Of a stretch of 64,000 nucleotides of DNA, positions 36,992 through 46,283 are shown one piece after another. Within the stretch, counting starts at the first letter, position 1; each line of letters opens with the position of its first letter. This DNA comes from Mesorhizobium australicum (GTDB lineage: Bacteria > Pseudomonadota > Alphaproteobacteria > Rhizobiales > Rhizobiaceae): positions 5,345,515 to 5,409,514 of the forward strand of contig NZ_FXBL01000004.1 of assembly GCF_900177325.1 (NCBI RefSeq), in the 5' to 3' direction. The notes under the pieces are model-generated. The model did no database searches and was not told the DNA's origin. It saw nothing but the letters and a program-made list of their open reading frames with translations. Made by a program: the position numbers and the translations under genes.

Positions 36992-37624
36992 TCAGAGGAA
37001 GGTGTGCGGGATCGGCGTCCAGCTTCCATCCGTCTGCGTGAATTGCGGGATATGGGCGAGACTGCGGATCAGCCTCGCATCCTCGCCGAGCTTCTCCTGC
37101 CAGTCGCGGGCCTCGGTGAGGATGACGCCCACGCCCACCACGTTGCCGCCGGCCGCCCGCACGAGGTCGATCGACCCCTTGAGGCTTGATCCCGAGGCGA
37201 CGACGTCGTCGACCACCACCACGCGCCTGCCTGCGAGCAGCGGCAACGAACGGCGGTCGAGCAGCAGCCGCTGCTCGCCCTTCGACGTGATCGAAGCGAT
37301 CGTCTGGCTCAGCGCGTCGGCGAGGTGCAGCTTCGGCGACTTCTGCAGGACGACATAGTCGTCCAGCCCCAGCGCGCGGGTGACTTCGATCGCGACGGGG
37401 ATGCCGAGCGTCGCGGCGCCGACGACGATCTCCGGTTCGAGCGGCGCGAGCTTCTCGGCAAGCCTCGCCCCCACATGGGCGCCGAAGCGCACGCCGAGGT
37501 CGATCACCATCATCAGCGAGATGGCGAAGTCCGGCTTGATCGCAACGATCGGCAGCTCGACCGTCAGACCGGCGACGTCGACGCTCCAGCTCTGGTCGGT
37601 GACGGGGGAGAGTGCGTTGGTCAT
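36992..37624 (-). CDS. Phosphoribosyltransferase linked to an ECF transporter
   Basis: A 210-residue type-I phosphoribosyltransferase fold protein. The PRPP-binding motif is VVVVDDVVASGSSL, preceded by EIVVGAATLGIPVAIEV and VVLQKSPKLHLADAL loops as in adenine phosphoribosyltransferase-like proteins. It is the last gene of an ATGA-overlapping four-gene unit with a complete ECF importer, so its base substrate is probably what the transporter brings in. The length and hood region do not match classical apt, gpt, pyrE or upp closely enough to name it. Confidence 0.8.
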   Translation of the reverse strand: MTNALSPVTDQSWSVDVAGLTVELPIVAIKPDFAISLMMVIDLGVRFGAHVGARLAEKLAPLEPEIVVGAATLGIPVAIEVTRALGLDDYVVLQKSPKLHLADALSQTIASITSKGEQRLLLDRRSLPLLAGRRVVVVDDVVASGSSLKGSIDLVRAAGGNVVGVGVILTEARDWQEKLGEDARLIRSLAHIPQFTQTDGSWTPIPHTFL

Positions 37625-38292
37625 GTTTGTCCGGTCCTGGGAAGACGATGGTCGACGAGAAGCCCAACCTCGCGCCACGTGGTGCGCTTGCGCGACAGGT
37701 CGAAGCCGTAGATCGACAGCGACAGCGAGATCGCATGCGCGAGCCGCACCGCCTCGATGAGCAGCGGCACGCCGCGCGCCAGCGCAAAGCGAAGTCGCAT
37801 CACGAAGGATACGTCGTCGATCTCCATGCCCCTGGCACGCTGGGCGTTGGCGATGCGCTCGAAATCGTTGCGCAGCATCGGGATGATGCCGAAGGTCAGC
37901 GACAGGACGAGCGTCGCGATGGGCGGCAGGCGGGCCGCGCTCGACGCCGCGAGGATCGAACCTGGCGTGCTGGTTTCCATCACGAAGAAGAATACCGCCG
38001 TCGTGGTCACCAGCCGCGCCGCCATCGACAGCGACGTCCCCAGCGCATCCGTCAGGCTCTCGCCCTGGATCGTCAGGTTGACGATCCAGCTCGCCATCAC
38101 CAGCAGCACCAGCAGCGACGCGCCCTTCAGGTAGGCGCGGAGGCCAGGGACCCGGAACACCGCCAGCAGGGCGATCGTGACCAGGGCCAGCGGCAGCGAG
38201 CTGCGCCAGTCGGGCAGAAACCAGGCGACGGCCATGATCGCGAACGCGGCCGCCAGCTTGACGAAGAAATTGACATCGTGGACGCGGCTCAT
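37621..38292 (-). CDS. ecfT: ECF transporter transmembrane (T) component
   Basis: A 223-residue EcfT-type protein with about five membrane segments (28-47, 52-70, 83-100, 110-130 and near 200) and the coupling motif NAQRARGMEIDD, matching the Ala-Arg-Gly box of EcfT. It couples the ATPases to the S component. ATGA overlaps at both ends: with the ATPase gene upstream (38289-38292) and the phosphoribosyltransferase downstream (37621-37624). The start MSRVHDVNFF is at 38292. Confidence 0.85.
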   Translation of the reverse strand: MSRVHDVNFFVKLAAAFAIMAVAWFLPDWRSSLPLALVTIALLAVFRVPGLRAYLKGASLLVLLVMASWIVNLTIQGESLTDALGTSLSMAARLVTTTAVFFFVMETSTPGSILAASSAARLPPIATLVLSLTFGIIPMLRNDFERIANAQRARGMEIDDVSFVMRLRFALARGVPLLIEAVRLAHAISLSLSIYGFDLSRKRTTWREVGLLVDHRLPRTGQT

Positions 38293-39803
38293 GCGGCCAT
38301 CCCGTTCGGCAGGAAGGCCGGCGCCGGCCAGCCCAGCGCGTGGAAAGCGGCGCACCGCCACGCCTGCGCGCTCGTGCCGTCGAAGACGATCCGCCCATCA
38401 TCGAGCAGCAGCGTGCGCGTCGACACCTCGTCGATGAGGTCGAGGTCATGCGAGATCAGCATCACCGCGCGCCCCGCCTCCGTCATCGAGCGGATGAAGA
38501 GGTCGAGCATGGCGCGTCCGGCGATGTCGCGCGCCAGAAGCGGCTCGTCGAGGATCGCGACCGCCGCACCGGTGGCGTCGGCGCAGGCAAGGCCGAGCAG
38601 CGCCTGCTGGCGCGCCGACAGTGCGAAAGGATTGGCCTCGCCCAGGGCGCCCAGTCCGTAGCGGTCGAGCGCCGCCTGCGCCGCCGCGCGGGCCGCATCG
38701 TCGCCCGGCCGGCCGGCGGTGATGGCGAAGAGCACCTCCTCCGTCACCGTCATGTTGAACAGGATGCGGCGCATGTTCTGCGGCAGGTAGGCGACCCTGC
38801 GGGCACGTCGCGCCACGGTCCAGCCGCTTGCGTCGACACCTTCGATCGCGACGCGCCCGCGCGCGATCGGCGCAAGCCCGAGAATGGTCTGGAACAGCGT
38901 GGTCTTGCCGGCCCCGTTGCGGCCGATCAGGCCGACCACCTCGCCGGCGCGGATCGACAGGCCGGCCCCGTCCAGCACCGGCTGGCCGTCGGCGCGGCGT
39001 AGCGCGGTCGTGACGTCGCGCACCTCGAGAAGCTCGCCCCCGGGAGCGGGCGCCGGCAGCGGCGACCGTCGCCGGCGCGGCGGCAGCACCCCGGCGCGGC
39101 GCCACGGCCGTTCGTCGCCAACCAGATCGCGGAAGGCGAGCCGCTCCGACACGGCGCCATCGGCCAGGAACCGGACCGATGTCGCGATTGCCTCGAACGC
39201 TGCCGGATCCTGTTCCGCAACCAGGAGGGCCGCACCCGCCTCCACCGTCTCTGCCAGCGTATCCGTCAGCCTGCGCCGGGCCGCCGGATCGAGCCCGGTC
39301 GTCGGCTCGTCGAGCACCAGCAGGCGCGGCGACAGCACCATCGCGGCCGCGATGGCCACCATGCGGCGCTCGCCGCCCGAGAGCGTCAGCACGCGCCGTC
39401 CCCGCAGCGCATCAAGATGGAAGCGTGTCAGCAGCGCATCGGTGCGCGCGCGGATTTCACGGCGCGCCACGCCGCGGTTCTCCAGCGGAAAGGCGATCAG
39501 GTCCTCGACGCCGAGGTCCCACAACTGCTCTTCGACGCTCTGCATGACCAGACCGATCCGCGCGAACAGATCGTCCTTGGCCATGCGCGCGACCGGCTGC
39601 CCCTCGATCGTCACCTCGCCCGCGAATTGGGCGGGGGTGACCAGGCGCGGGATGATCCCGGACGCGACGGACAGAAGCGTCGACTTGGCCGACCCTGTCG
39701 CGCCGCAGACCAGCAGCCGCTCGCCCGCCGTCAGGTCCAGCGCGGCGCCTGTCAGGACAGGGGCCGCGCCGAAGCCGACGGTGACATCCTTAAGTGTAAG
39801 CAC
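38289..39803 (-). CDS. ecfA: ECF transporter duplicated ATP-binding protein
   Basis: A 504-residue fusion of two ABC ATPases. First domain: Walker A GATGSAKST, signature LSGGERR and Walker B LLVLDEPTTGLD. Second: GRNGAGKTT, a divergent signature LSARQQALLG and AILDEPLLARDI in place of the canonical Walker B/D-loop, so the second site may be weaker. The GTG at 39803 (VLTLKDVTVGFG) is the likely start, 8 bases after the S-component stop; a CTG at 39815 overlapping that stop is an alternative. Powers uptake with the S and T partners. Confidence 0.87.
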   Translation of the reverse strand: MLTLKDVTVGFGAAPVLTGAALDLTAGERLLVCGATGSAKSTLLSVASGIIPRLVTPAQFAGEVTIEGQPVARMAKDDLFARIGLVMQSVEEQLWDLGVEDLIAFPLENRGVARREIRARTDALLTRFHLDALRGRRVLTLSGGERRMVAIAAAMVLSPRLLVLDEPTTGLDPAARRRLTDTLAETVEAGAALLVAEQDPAAFEAIATSVRFLADGAVSERLAFRDLVGDERPWRRAGVLPPRRRRSPLPAPAPGGELLEVRDVTTALRRADGQPVLDGAGLSIRAGEVVGLIGRNGAGKTTLFQTILGLAPIARGRVAIEGVDASGWTVARRARRVAYLPQNMRRILFNMTVTEEVLFAITAGRPGDDAARAAAQAALDRYGLGALGEANPFALSARQQALLGLACADATGAAVAILDEPLLARDIAGRAMLDLFIRSMTEAGRAVMLISHDLDLIDEVSTRTLLLDDGRIVFDGTSAQAWRCAAFHALGWPAPAFLPNGMAA

Positions 39804-39811
39804 GGCCTGCT

Positions 39812-40384
39812 TCAGAAGCGCTTGAAGCCCCCGGGCAGGGCGCTCTTCAGCATCTTGTAGGCCGGGATGACGAGCAGCGGCGTGCCGATCAGCATCGGGA
39901 CGATGTCCGACAGGCCGAGATAGCCCATCGCCCACCAGAACGGGAAGATGCCGAGATAGGCGAGGCTGGCGGAGACCGCCGCCACCATGACCAGCCCGAC
40001 GATCAGGCAGACTGCCGCGATTTTGATCAGCACGGCGCGGTCGAAGGTCTGCTTCGCCGGGTCGAACATCAGGCCCGGAACGAGGCCGGTCAGGCCGACC
40101 ATGATGCCGTCGACGATGAGCGAATGAGCCGGAATGAACGTGCCGGCCAGCAGCGACCAGACGATCGTGCCGAGATAGCCGCAGATGAAACCGCTCTTCC
40201 AGCCGAGCAGGATGCCCACCAGCGGTGGGAGAAACGCGAAAATGCGCCATTGGATCACGCCCGGGACGAGCTGGATCGGATTGGCATAGGCCCAAAGCAC
40301 ACCGGTCGCCGCGGCGGCGACGATGGACAGGACGATCGGAAATAGCGTGTTGCCCTCGACGGGCGCAGCAGTGGTGGTTGACAT
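39812..40384 (-). CDS. ECF transporter substrate-binding (S) component
   Basis: A 190-residue very hydrophobic protein with about six membrane helices (IVLSIVAAAATGVLWAYANP, then LPPLVGILLGWKSG, a central LIVDGIMVGLTGLVPGL, and WWAMGYLGLSDIVPMLIG near the end). It is the specificity subunit of the importer and the first gene of its operon. AAGGGG precedes MSTTTAAPVEG. I could not match it to ThiT, RibU, BioY or QueT. Linkage to a phosphoribosyltransferase suggests a nucleobase or related ligand (inference). Confidence 0.78.
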   Translation of the reverse strand: MSTTTAAPVEGNTLFPIVLSIVAAAATGVLWAYANPIQLVPGVIQWRIFAFLPPLVGILLGWKSGFICGYLGTIVWSLLAGTFIPAHSLIVDGIMVGLTGLVPGLMFDPAKQTFDRAVLIKIAAVCLIVGLVMVAAVSASLAYLGIFPFWWAMGYLGLSDIVPMLIGTPLLVIPAYKMLKSALPGGFKRF

Positions 40385-40635
40385 GACGTGCCCCTTGATC
40401 CTTTCCCCCCGGGAAAACAAAGCAAGCGCCATGCCATTCGGCGGCCCCGCCAGGCTTTGCAGCAGGGGCAGCGACGTGACCCGGAGCAGCAGGCTCGACC
40501 CGCCTGACGCTTCCTTCTCCCCGTTCACGGGGGTCCGAAGGACGGGCGAGACAAGCGGCTCGCCCCGGCACAGGTGCCCGAAGGGCGGATGAGGGGCGGC
40601 GCGAGCTTTCGAAGGCTGGGCGTGCCCTCACTGTC

Positions 40636-40794
40636 CGTCATTCCGGGTCCGCGCAGCGGAGCCCGGAATCCAGCGCGCCAACGCTGGTGCATTATCCCGA
40701 TCTGCGCGCTCCGACATGGTCGCCACAGTCGGTGAACTGCCTGCTTGCCCGGCGCTCTGGGTTCCGGGTTCCGCTGCGCGGCCCCGGAATGACG
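40636..40794. repeat. Rhizobiales-type inverted intergenic repeat (CGTCATTCCGGG family)
   Basis: Ends CGTCATTCCGGG (40636-40647) and its near-inverse CCCCGGAATGACG (about 40782-40794). Each arm has its own palindrome around GCGCAGCGG. The 40385-40876 stretch holds no other feature I can support apart from the putative ECF operon promoter region near 40385-40560. Similar elements are frequent in Mesorhizobium-like genomes. Confidence 0.65.
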
Positions 40795-40876
40795 GCGCGC
40801 GCGATTGTCCTCCCCGTGCAAGGGAAGGCCTATCTCATCTGCGATGACACTGCGATAAGGGCACGACACGTGCTTT

Positions 40877-41335
40877 TCAGGACGTGTCGCAGAACTCGAC
40901 CGGAACGGCGGCGGATATGGCGAGCCTTTCGATGAACGCGCCGAGCCTGTCGATCGCGGCGCCCTGATTGCCGGCCTCGTCAGACGCCTGGCCACGATGC
41001 AGGAACGACAGCCGGCACAGCTGCGCCGCGATGGCCTGCATGTAGAGGCCGAATGCCCTGAGAGAGTCCGCGATGTCCTCGGCATCGAAGGGATGGCTGC
41101 CGAAGCCTGCCGGCATCATGACCGGCGTCCAGGGTCTGCGCGCGAAGCTCCGAAGCGTGCCTTCGACATAGGCGCTCAACAGCGCATTGGCCTGCCAGGC
41201 GGCCCACAGCACGCACCAGCGGACCCAGAACGAGCGGCCGGCGGCCTGTTCGGCCATGTCGGCGATCGAGAACAGGCGCATGACGATCCTCGCCTTTACC
41301 GCCTGTTGCCTCCCCGCCTTCGCCCTCCAGCCCAT
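40877..41335 (-). CDS. Hypothetical protein, phasin-like size
   Basis: A 152-residue protein from MGWRAKAGRQQAVKARIVMR, with GGGAG 6 bases before. It is rich in Ala, Trp and Arg; the middle has RSFWVRWCVLWAAWQANALLSAYVEG and then EDIADSLRAFGLYMQAIAAQLCRL, suggesting amphipathic helices. The helical, Ala-rich make-up vaguely recalls phasins or antirestriction-type small proteins, but I do not recognise a family. Flanked on both sides by intergenic repeats. Confidence 0.55.
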   Translation of the reverse strand: MGWRAKAGRQQAVKARIVMRLFSIADMAEQAAGRSFWVRWCVLWAAWQANALLSAYVEGTLRSFARRPWTPVMMPAGFGSHPFDAEDIADSLRAFGLYMQAIAAQLCRLSFLHRGQASDEAGNQGAAIDRLGAFIERLAISAAVPVEFCDTS

Positions 41336-41476
41336 GACCGGCTCCCGTTTGACCGGACATAGTTTCGGGCATGCTGGCAGGGGTGGGGATGGAATTATCT
41401 CGGGCGCTAATGGGAACAAGGGGTTAGTGGGAAACGGGCGAAAATCGATGCACGCGGTGCAGGCACCGCGCTGCAT

Positions 41477-41725
41477 CTCTCCCCTTGAGGGAGAGAAAGC
41501 GATTTCAAGACCTTAGCCGCAGTCTAAGTCTTAGAAATCGCAAGTGAGGGGGTGAGACTGCGGTTCACCGGAGGCGAAATGGAAGGTCCGGTGGACCTTT
41601 CATAGCAGTCGAACGCCCTGAGCCATAACGAAGAGCTGGGTATCGCCCAACCCGGCCCTCGGCTATGGCCTCGGGCGTTCGTCGCTCGAAAGGCCCATTC
41701 AGGGGCTTTTCGTTCGCTTCGCGAA
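41477..41725. repeat. Block of intergenic inverted repeats downstream of aldehyde dehydrogenase
   Basis: Three hairpins. CTCTCCC-CTTGA-GGGAGAG at about 41477; GCGATTTC (41499-41506) with GAAATCGC (41534-41541), flanked by AAGAC/GTCTT; and CGAACGCCC-TGAG-CCATA (about 41610-41626) with TATGG-CCTC-GGGCGTTCG (about 41664-41681). The last, with the AAAGGCCC/GGGGCTTTT pair at about 41690-41710, may also end transcription of the minus-strand operon. No coding potential is seen between 41336 and 41732. Confidence 0.65.
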
Positions 41726-41732
41726 CCTCTCC

Positions 41733-43160
41733 TCACCCATGCGCGATCATTACGTGGCGGACGGCGGTGTAGTCCTCCAGCGCGTAGAGCGACATGTCCT
41801 TGCCGTAGCCGGACTGCTTGACGCCGCCATGCGGCATCTCGTTGACCAGCGCGAAATGCGTGTTCACCCAGGTGCAGCCGTATTGCAGCCGCGCCGCCGT
41901 TGCCATCGCCCGGCCGACATCCTTCGTCCAGACCGAGGAGGCGAGGCCGTAGTCGCTGTCGTTGGCCCAGGCGACCGCCTCGTCGACGTCGGAGAAGCGC
42001 GTCACCGAAACGACCGGCCCGAACACCTCGCGCCGCACGATCTCGTCCTCCTGCAGCGCGCCCGCCACCACGGTCGGCGTATAGAAGTAGCCGCCGCCTT
42101 CGCCCGGCTTGCCGCCGGTGGTGATCTCGATGTGCTTCAGCTCCGAGGCCCGCTCGACGAAGGAGGCGACGCGGTCGCGCTGGCGCTTGGAGATCAGCGG
42201 GCCGATCTCGTTCTCGGTGTCGTCCGGCCGGTTGAACTTGATGGTCGAGACAGCCGACGACAGGTCGGCGACCAGCTTGTCGTAGACTTTCTTGCCGGCA
42301 TAGACGCGACAGGCGGCAGTGCAGTCCTGTCCGGCATTGTAGTAGCCGAAGGCGCGCAGCCCGTTCACCACCGCATCCACGTCCGCGTCGTCGAACACGA
42401 TCACCGGCGCCTTGCCGCCGAGTTCGAGATGCGTCCGCTTCACCGTCTTCGACGCCGCCTGAAGGATCTTCTTGCCGGTCGCCACGTCGCCGGTGATCGA
42501 GATCATGTTGACCTTGGGATGGTTGATCAGCGCGTTGCCGACTGTCTCGCCGCGGCCGGTGACGACGTTGACCACGCCTTCCGGCAGAATGTCGACGAGG
42601 ATCCTCGCCAGCTTCAGCGCTGTCAGCGGCGTCTGCTCCGACGGCTTGAACACCACCGTATTGCCGCCCGCGATGGCCGGCGCCAGTTTCCAGGCCATCA
42701 TCATCAGCGGATAGTTCCACGGCGCGATGGAGGCGACGATGCCGATCGGGTCGCGGCGGATCATCGAGGTCATGCCGGGCATGTATTCCCCGGCCGACAC
42801 CGCCGGCATGCCGCGCACCGCGCCGGCGAAGAAGCGGTAGCAGTCGACGATCGCCGGCAGCTCGTCGTTGAGCACGGCATTGATCGGCTTGCCGCAGTTG
42901 AGCGCCTCGAGCGCGGCGAACTCCGCCGCCTCGGCCTCGATCCGGTCGGCGATCTTCAGCAGGTAGCCCGAGCGCTGGGCCGGCGTCGTGCGCGACCAGT
43001 CGACGAAGGCCTTGTCGGCCGCCGCGACCGCCGCCTCGATCTGGCCCTGCGAGGCTTCCGGCAGGTTGAGGATCGTCTCGCCCGTCTTCGGGTTGAAGAT
43101 CGTCTCGTCGGCTTCCGTGCCCTTTTCGAACTTCGAACCGATCAGCATTTCGGTCTGCAT
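41733..43160 (-). CDS. patD: Gamma-aminobutyraldehyde dehydrogenase
   Basis: Oxidises 4-aminobutanal (from putrescine) to GABA with NAD. A 475-residue aldehyde dehydrogenase: [20 protein letters not shown] at the cofactor entrance, catalytic Glu in [10 protein letters not shown], catalytic Cys in [10 protein letters not shown], and [13 protein letters not shown]. The residues after the Cys (TAACR) and the [11 protein letters not shown] context are those of the YdcW/PatD group. The start MQTEMLIG at 43160 has GGGAGAGA before it. It lies last in a putrescine ABC-transporter operon, like E. coli ydcSTUVW. Confidence 0.9.
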   Translation of the reverse strand: MQTEMLIGSKFEKGTEADETIFNPKTGETILNLPEASQGQIEAAVAAADKAFVDWSRTTPAQRSGYLLKIADRIEAEAAEFAALEALNCGKPINAVLNDELPAIVDCYRFFAGAVRGMPAVSAGEYMPGMTSMIRRDPIGIVASIAPWNYPLMMMAWKLAPAIAGGNTVVFKPSEQTPLTALKLARILVDILPEGVVNVVTGRGETVGNALINHPKVNMISITGDVATGKKILQAASKTVKRTHLELGGKAPVIVFDDADVDAVVNGLRAFGYYNAGQDCTAACRVYAGKKVYDKLVADLSSAVSTIKFNRPDDTENEIGPLISKRQRDRVASFVERASELKHIEITTGGKPGEGGGYFYTPTVVAGALQEDEIVRREVFGPVVSVTRFSDVDEAVAWANDSDYGLASSVWTKDVGRAMATAARLQYGCTWVNTHFALVNEMPHGGVKQSGYGKDMSLYALEDYTAVRHVMIAHG

Positions 43161-43181
43161 GGGTCTCTCCCGTTGTCGATC

Positions 43182-43272
43182 GGTGAATGGTGAATGGTAA
43201 AATGGTGAATGGTCGGAAAGCGGGTACGACGTCGGCTTCTTTTCATTCACTATTCACCATTCACCATTCACC
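43182..43272. repeat. Inverted repeat of iterated heptamers between permease and patD
   Basis: Left arm GGTGAAT-GGTGAAT-GG (43182-43197), then GGTAAAAT and GGTGAATGG. Right arm CCATTCACCATTCACC (43257-43272), preceded by further TTCACTATTCA units. A 16-bp perfect pairing, extendable with imperfect units, forms a hairpin in the operon mRNA. The same design (iterated short units, inverted) occurs at 16595-16678 with a different unit. Confidence 0.85.
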
Positions 43273-43276
43273 CGTT

Positions 43277-44092
43277 TCATTTCCCAGCCCCGGCGATCTG
43301 GTCGCCCTCGCGGGTGAGATAGTAGGCCGCCAGGATCGGCAGGAACGTGACCAGCACCACCACCATGGCGACGACATTGGTGACCGGCCGCTGCCGCGGC
43401 CGCACGAGTTCCTCCAGCATCCAGATCGGCAAGGTCTGCTGCTGGCCGGCGGTGAAGGTGGTGACGATGACCTCGTCGAAAGACAGTGCGAAGGCAAGCA
43501 TGCCGCCCGCCACCAGCGCGGTGCCGATGTTGGGCAGGATCACATAGCGGAAGGTCTGGAACGCATCCGCGCCGAGATCCATCGACGCCTCGATCATCGA
43601 GCCCGACGTGCGGCGGAAGCGGGCGACGGCATTGTTGTAGACGACGACCACGCAGAAGGTGGCGTGGCCGAGCACGATCGTCCAGAACGAGAACGGGATC
43701 TCCGCCAGGCTGAAGGCCGAGCGCAGCGCGATGCCGGTGATGATGCCCGGCAGCGCGATCGGCAGGATGACCAGCAGCGAGATCGCCTCGCGGCCGAAGA
43801 AGGACGTACCCGAGATCGCCGCCGCGCACAGCGTGCCGAGGATGAGCGCGATCAAGGTCGAGATCGAGGCGACCTGCACCGATAGCGTCAGCGCCTGCCA
43901 GACGTCCGGCCGGTTCCAGGTGACCGCGAACCACTGCGTGGTGAAGCCCGGCGGCGGCCACTGGTAGCTCTTCTCCTCGGTGGTGAAGGCGTAGACGAAG
44001 ATCAAGAGGATCGGCAGGTGCAGGAACAGGAGGCCCGCGGCGGCGGCGATCTTGAGGCCGAGGGGCGAGCGTTGGCCGCGGTCAAAGCGCAT
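43277..44092 (-). CDS. ydcV: Putrescine/spermidine-type ABC transporter permease (PotC/YdcV-like)
   Basis: A 271-residue inner-membrane permease with six helices. The coupling (EAA) loop reads [27 protein letters not shown]. The sequence [28 protein letters not shown] is typical of PotC/PotI/YdcV. It pairs with the PotB-type permease upstream. The substrate is inferred from the co-encoded gamma-aminobutyraldehyde dehydrogenase. The following spacer to patD has the heptamer repeat. Confidence 0.9.
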   Translation of the reverse strand: MRFDRGQRSPLGLKIAAAAGLLFLHLPILLIFVYAFTTEEKSYQWPPPGFTTQWFAVTWNRPDVWQALTLSVQVASISTLIALILGTLCAAAISGTSFFGREAISLLVILPIALPGIITGIALRSAFSLAEIPFSFWTIVLGHATFCVVVVYNNAVARFRRTSGSMIEASMDLGADAFQTFRYVILPNIGTALVAGGMLAFALSFDEVIVTTFTAGQQQTLPIWMLEELVRPRQRPVTNVVAMVVVLVTFLPILAAYYLTREGDQIAGAGK

Positions 44093-44119
44093 GGGGTGCT
44101 CCTGTCAGGATCTTCGCAT

Positions 44120-44245
44120 GCGCCCCCTCCACCGCCTTCGGCGGTCCCCCTCCCCCGCTTCGCAGGGGAGGATATGCCGGCCGCGCTGCCGATCCTCTCC
44201 CGTTCACGGGGGAGGGGGACCACGCGAAGCGTGGTGGAGGGGGCG
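44120..44245. repeat. Inverted intergenic repeat between the two permease genes
   Basis: Perfect outer arms CGCCCCCTCCACC (44120-44132) and GGTGGAGGGGGCG (44233-44245), 126 bp overall, with internal hairpins (CCGCCTTCGGCGG; CTCCCGTTCACGGGGGAG; CACGCGAAGCGTG). A Rhizobiales-style mosaic palindrome inside a polycistronic operon. Confidence 0.75.
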
Positions 44246-44271
44246 CCGCGAAATGCCGAGCGTCTGCGAAC

Positions 44272-45258
44272 CTACAGCGCATCGAACGCCCCCTGCCGCT
44301 TGGCGAACCAGAGGTAGAAGCCCATCACCACGATCGGCACCACGGTGAAGGCCGCCGCGAGCGGGATGTTGCCGGCGGTGCCCTGGTGGGCATAGACCGC
44401 CTGGCCGATGAACAGCCGCGACGTGCCGACGATCTGCGGGATGATGTAGTCGCCCATCGTCAGCGAGAAGGTGAAGATCGAGCCGGCGATGACGCCGGGC
44501 ATGGCGAGCGGCAGGATCACGTTCCGGAACGTCTGGCGCGGCGCGGCGCCCAGGTCCGCCGACGCTTCGATCAGGTTCGCCGGCACGCGCTCAAGGGCCG
44601 CCTGCATCGGCAGGATCATGAACGGCATCCAGACATAGACGAAGACGAGGAAGGTGCCGGTGTAGGAGACCGAGAGCGAATTGCCGCCGACGATCGGCAG
44701 CGACAGCCAGGCCTCCAGAAGCCAGGTCAGGTGCAGCTTGGCGAAGATCCAGTTCAGGATGCCTTCCTTGGCGAGGATCAGCTTCCAGGCATAGACCTTG
44801 ACCAGGTAGCTCGACCACAGCGGCAGCATGACGCCGAGATAGAACGCCGCCTTCCATTTCCCCTTCGCATAGCGCGCCGCGTAGTAGGCGATCGGGAAGG
44901 CGATGATCGCCGAGGCGATGGTGGCCAGCGCCGCCATCAGGATGGTGCGCACGAAGATGTCGATGTTCTGCTGCCTGAATAGCTCGCCATAGGTCTTGAG
45001 CGTGAACTCGCGGTTGATCAGGCCGGAGAACTCGTCGATCGAGAAGAAGCTCTGCAAAAGCAGGGCGAACAGCGAGCCGAGATAGATGATGCCGAGCCAC
45101 AGAACGGGCGGCGTCAGCATCAGGAACAGGAACATCCTGGGATGCCGCCACACCCAGTCCGACAACGTGCCGAAGACGCCGCCTCGGCCGGCGAGGATGG
45201 CGGGGGCGGCTGAGCGGGGGAGGGCGGCGTCAGCCATGATGGATACGGGAGCGCTCAC
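44272..45258 (-). CDS. ydcU: Putrescine/spermidine-type ABC transporter permease (PotB/YdcU-like)
   Basis: A 328-residue permease with a cytoplasmic N-terminal extension (about 35 residues), six helices and the EAA loop LIEASADLGAAPRQTFRNVILPLAMPGV. TMGDYIIPQIVG is the usual PotB-group signature. It has a GTG start whose bases overlap the ATPase stop (GTGA), so the two are translationally coupled. Confidence 0.9.
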   Translation of the reverse strand: MSAPVSIMADAALPRSAAPAILAGRGGVFGTLSDWVWRHPRMFLFLMLTPPVLWLGIIYLGSLFALLLQSFFSIDEFSGLINREFTLKTYGELFRQQNIDIFVRTILMAALATIASAIIAFPIAYYAARYAKGKWKAAFYLGVMLPLWSSYLVKVYAWKLILAKEGILNWIFAKLHLTWLLEAWLSLPIVGGNSLSVSYTGTFLVFVYVWMPFMILPMQAALERVPANLIEASADLGAAPRQTFRNVILPLAMPGVIAGSIFTFSLTMGDYIIPQIVGTSRLFIGQAVYAHQGTAGNIPLAAAFTVVPIVVMGFYLWFAKRQGAFDAL

Positions 45259-46253
45259 CCCTCGCCCTCCATCACATGCACATGGTCGCGGTTGAAGGTG
45301 AGCACCACCGTGTCGCCCGGCTCAGGCAGCGCGCCGCCGGAATCGACCACCGCGTTGAGCCGCAACCCTTCCGCGTCGAGCGCGACGCGCGTTCCGGCGC
45401 CGAGATAGTTGAGCGCGACCACTTGTGCGGGCACGCCGTCGCCGCTTGTCCCGGCCGAGATGCGGATCTGTTCCGGCCGCAGACTCCCCCAGCGCCGCTG
45501 GCCGGCATAGCGCTGCACGAAGTCTGGCGGCAGGATGTTGGACGAGCCGACGAAATCGGCGACGAAGCGGGTGGCCGGCCGGCGATAGATCTCCTGCGGG
45601 CTGCCGACCTGCATGATCCTGCCGTCGTTGAAGACGGCGACGCGGTCGGCCATCGACAGCGCCTCGCTTTGGTCGTGGGTGACGAAGACGAAGGTGATGC
45701 CTAGCTCTCGCTGCAGCGACTTCAGCTCCTCCTGCATCTGCTCGCGCAGCTTGAGGTCGAGCGCGCCGAGCGGCTCGTCGAGCAGGAGCACGCGCGGCTT
45801 GTTGACCAGCGCGCGCGCCAGCGCCACACGCTGCCGCTGGCCGCCGGAGAGCTGGCCGGGCTTGCGGGCGCCGTAGCCGGGCAGCTTGACCAGCGCCAGC
45901 GCCTCTTCCGCCGCGCGGCGGCGCTCCTCGCGCGCCACACCCTTCACCATCAGCCCGTAGGCGACGTTGTCGGCGACATTGAGATGCGGGAACAGCGCAT
46001 AGTCCTGGAAGACGGTGTTGACGTTGCGCCGGTAGGGCGGAACCCCGACGGCGTTCTCGCCGAAGATCTCGATATGGCCGGACGTCGGCTGTTCGAAGCC
46101 GGCGATGAGCCGCAGGCAGGTGGTCTTGCCGGAGCCGGAGGGTCCGAGCATGGCGAAGAACTCGCCGGCCGCGATCTCGAGGTCGACCGCGTCCACGGCG
46201 CGGACGGAGCCGAAGTGGCGCGAGACTTTGGCGAAGGAGACGGCTGGGCTCAT
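45255..46253 (-). CDS. ydcT: Polyamine-type ABC transporter ATPase (PotA/YdcT-like)
   Basis: A 332-residue ATPase with Walker A GPSGSGKTT, Q-loop VFQDYALFPHL, signature LSGGQRQRVALARAL, Walker B VLLLDEPLGALD and switch His in FVTHDQSEAL. The C-terminal TOBE domain (about 235-332; GSLRPEQIRIS) is characteristic of the PotA/FbpC group. Energises polyamine import with the two permeases. It overlaps the YdcU-like start by 4 bases and is separated from the binding-protein gene by a 136-bp palindromic element. Confidence 0.93.
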   Translation of the reverse strand: MSPAVSFAKVSRHFGSVRAVDAVDLEIAAGEFFAMLGPSGSGKTTCLRLIAGFEQPTSGHIEIFGENAVGVPPYRRNVNTVFQDYALFPHLNVADNVAYGLMVKGVAREERRRAAEEALALVKLPGYGARKPGQLSGGQRQRVALARALVNKPRVLLLDEPLGALDLKLREQMQEELKSLQRELGITFVFVTHDQSEALSMADRVAVFNDGRIMQVGSPQEIYRRPATRFVADFVGSSNILPPDFVQRYAGQRRWGSLRPEQIRISAGTSGDGVPAQVVALNYLGAGTRVALDAEGLRLNAVVDSGGALPEPGDTVVLTFNRDHVHVMEGEG

Positions 46254-46283
46254 TGGTCCTGTCTAGGTTGTGGCCAACGAACA

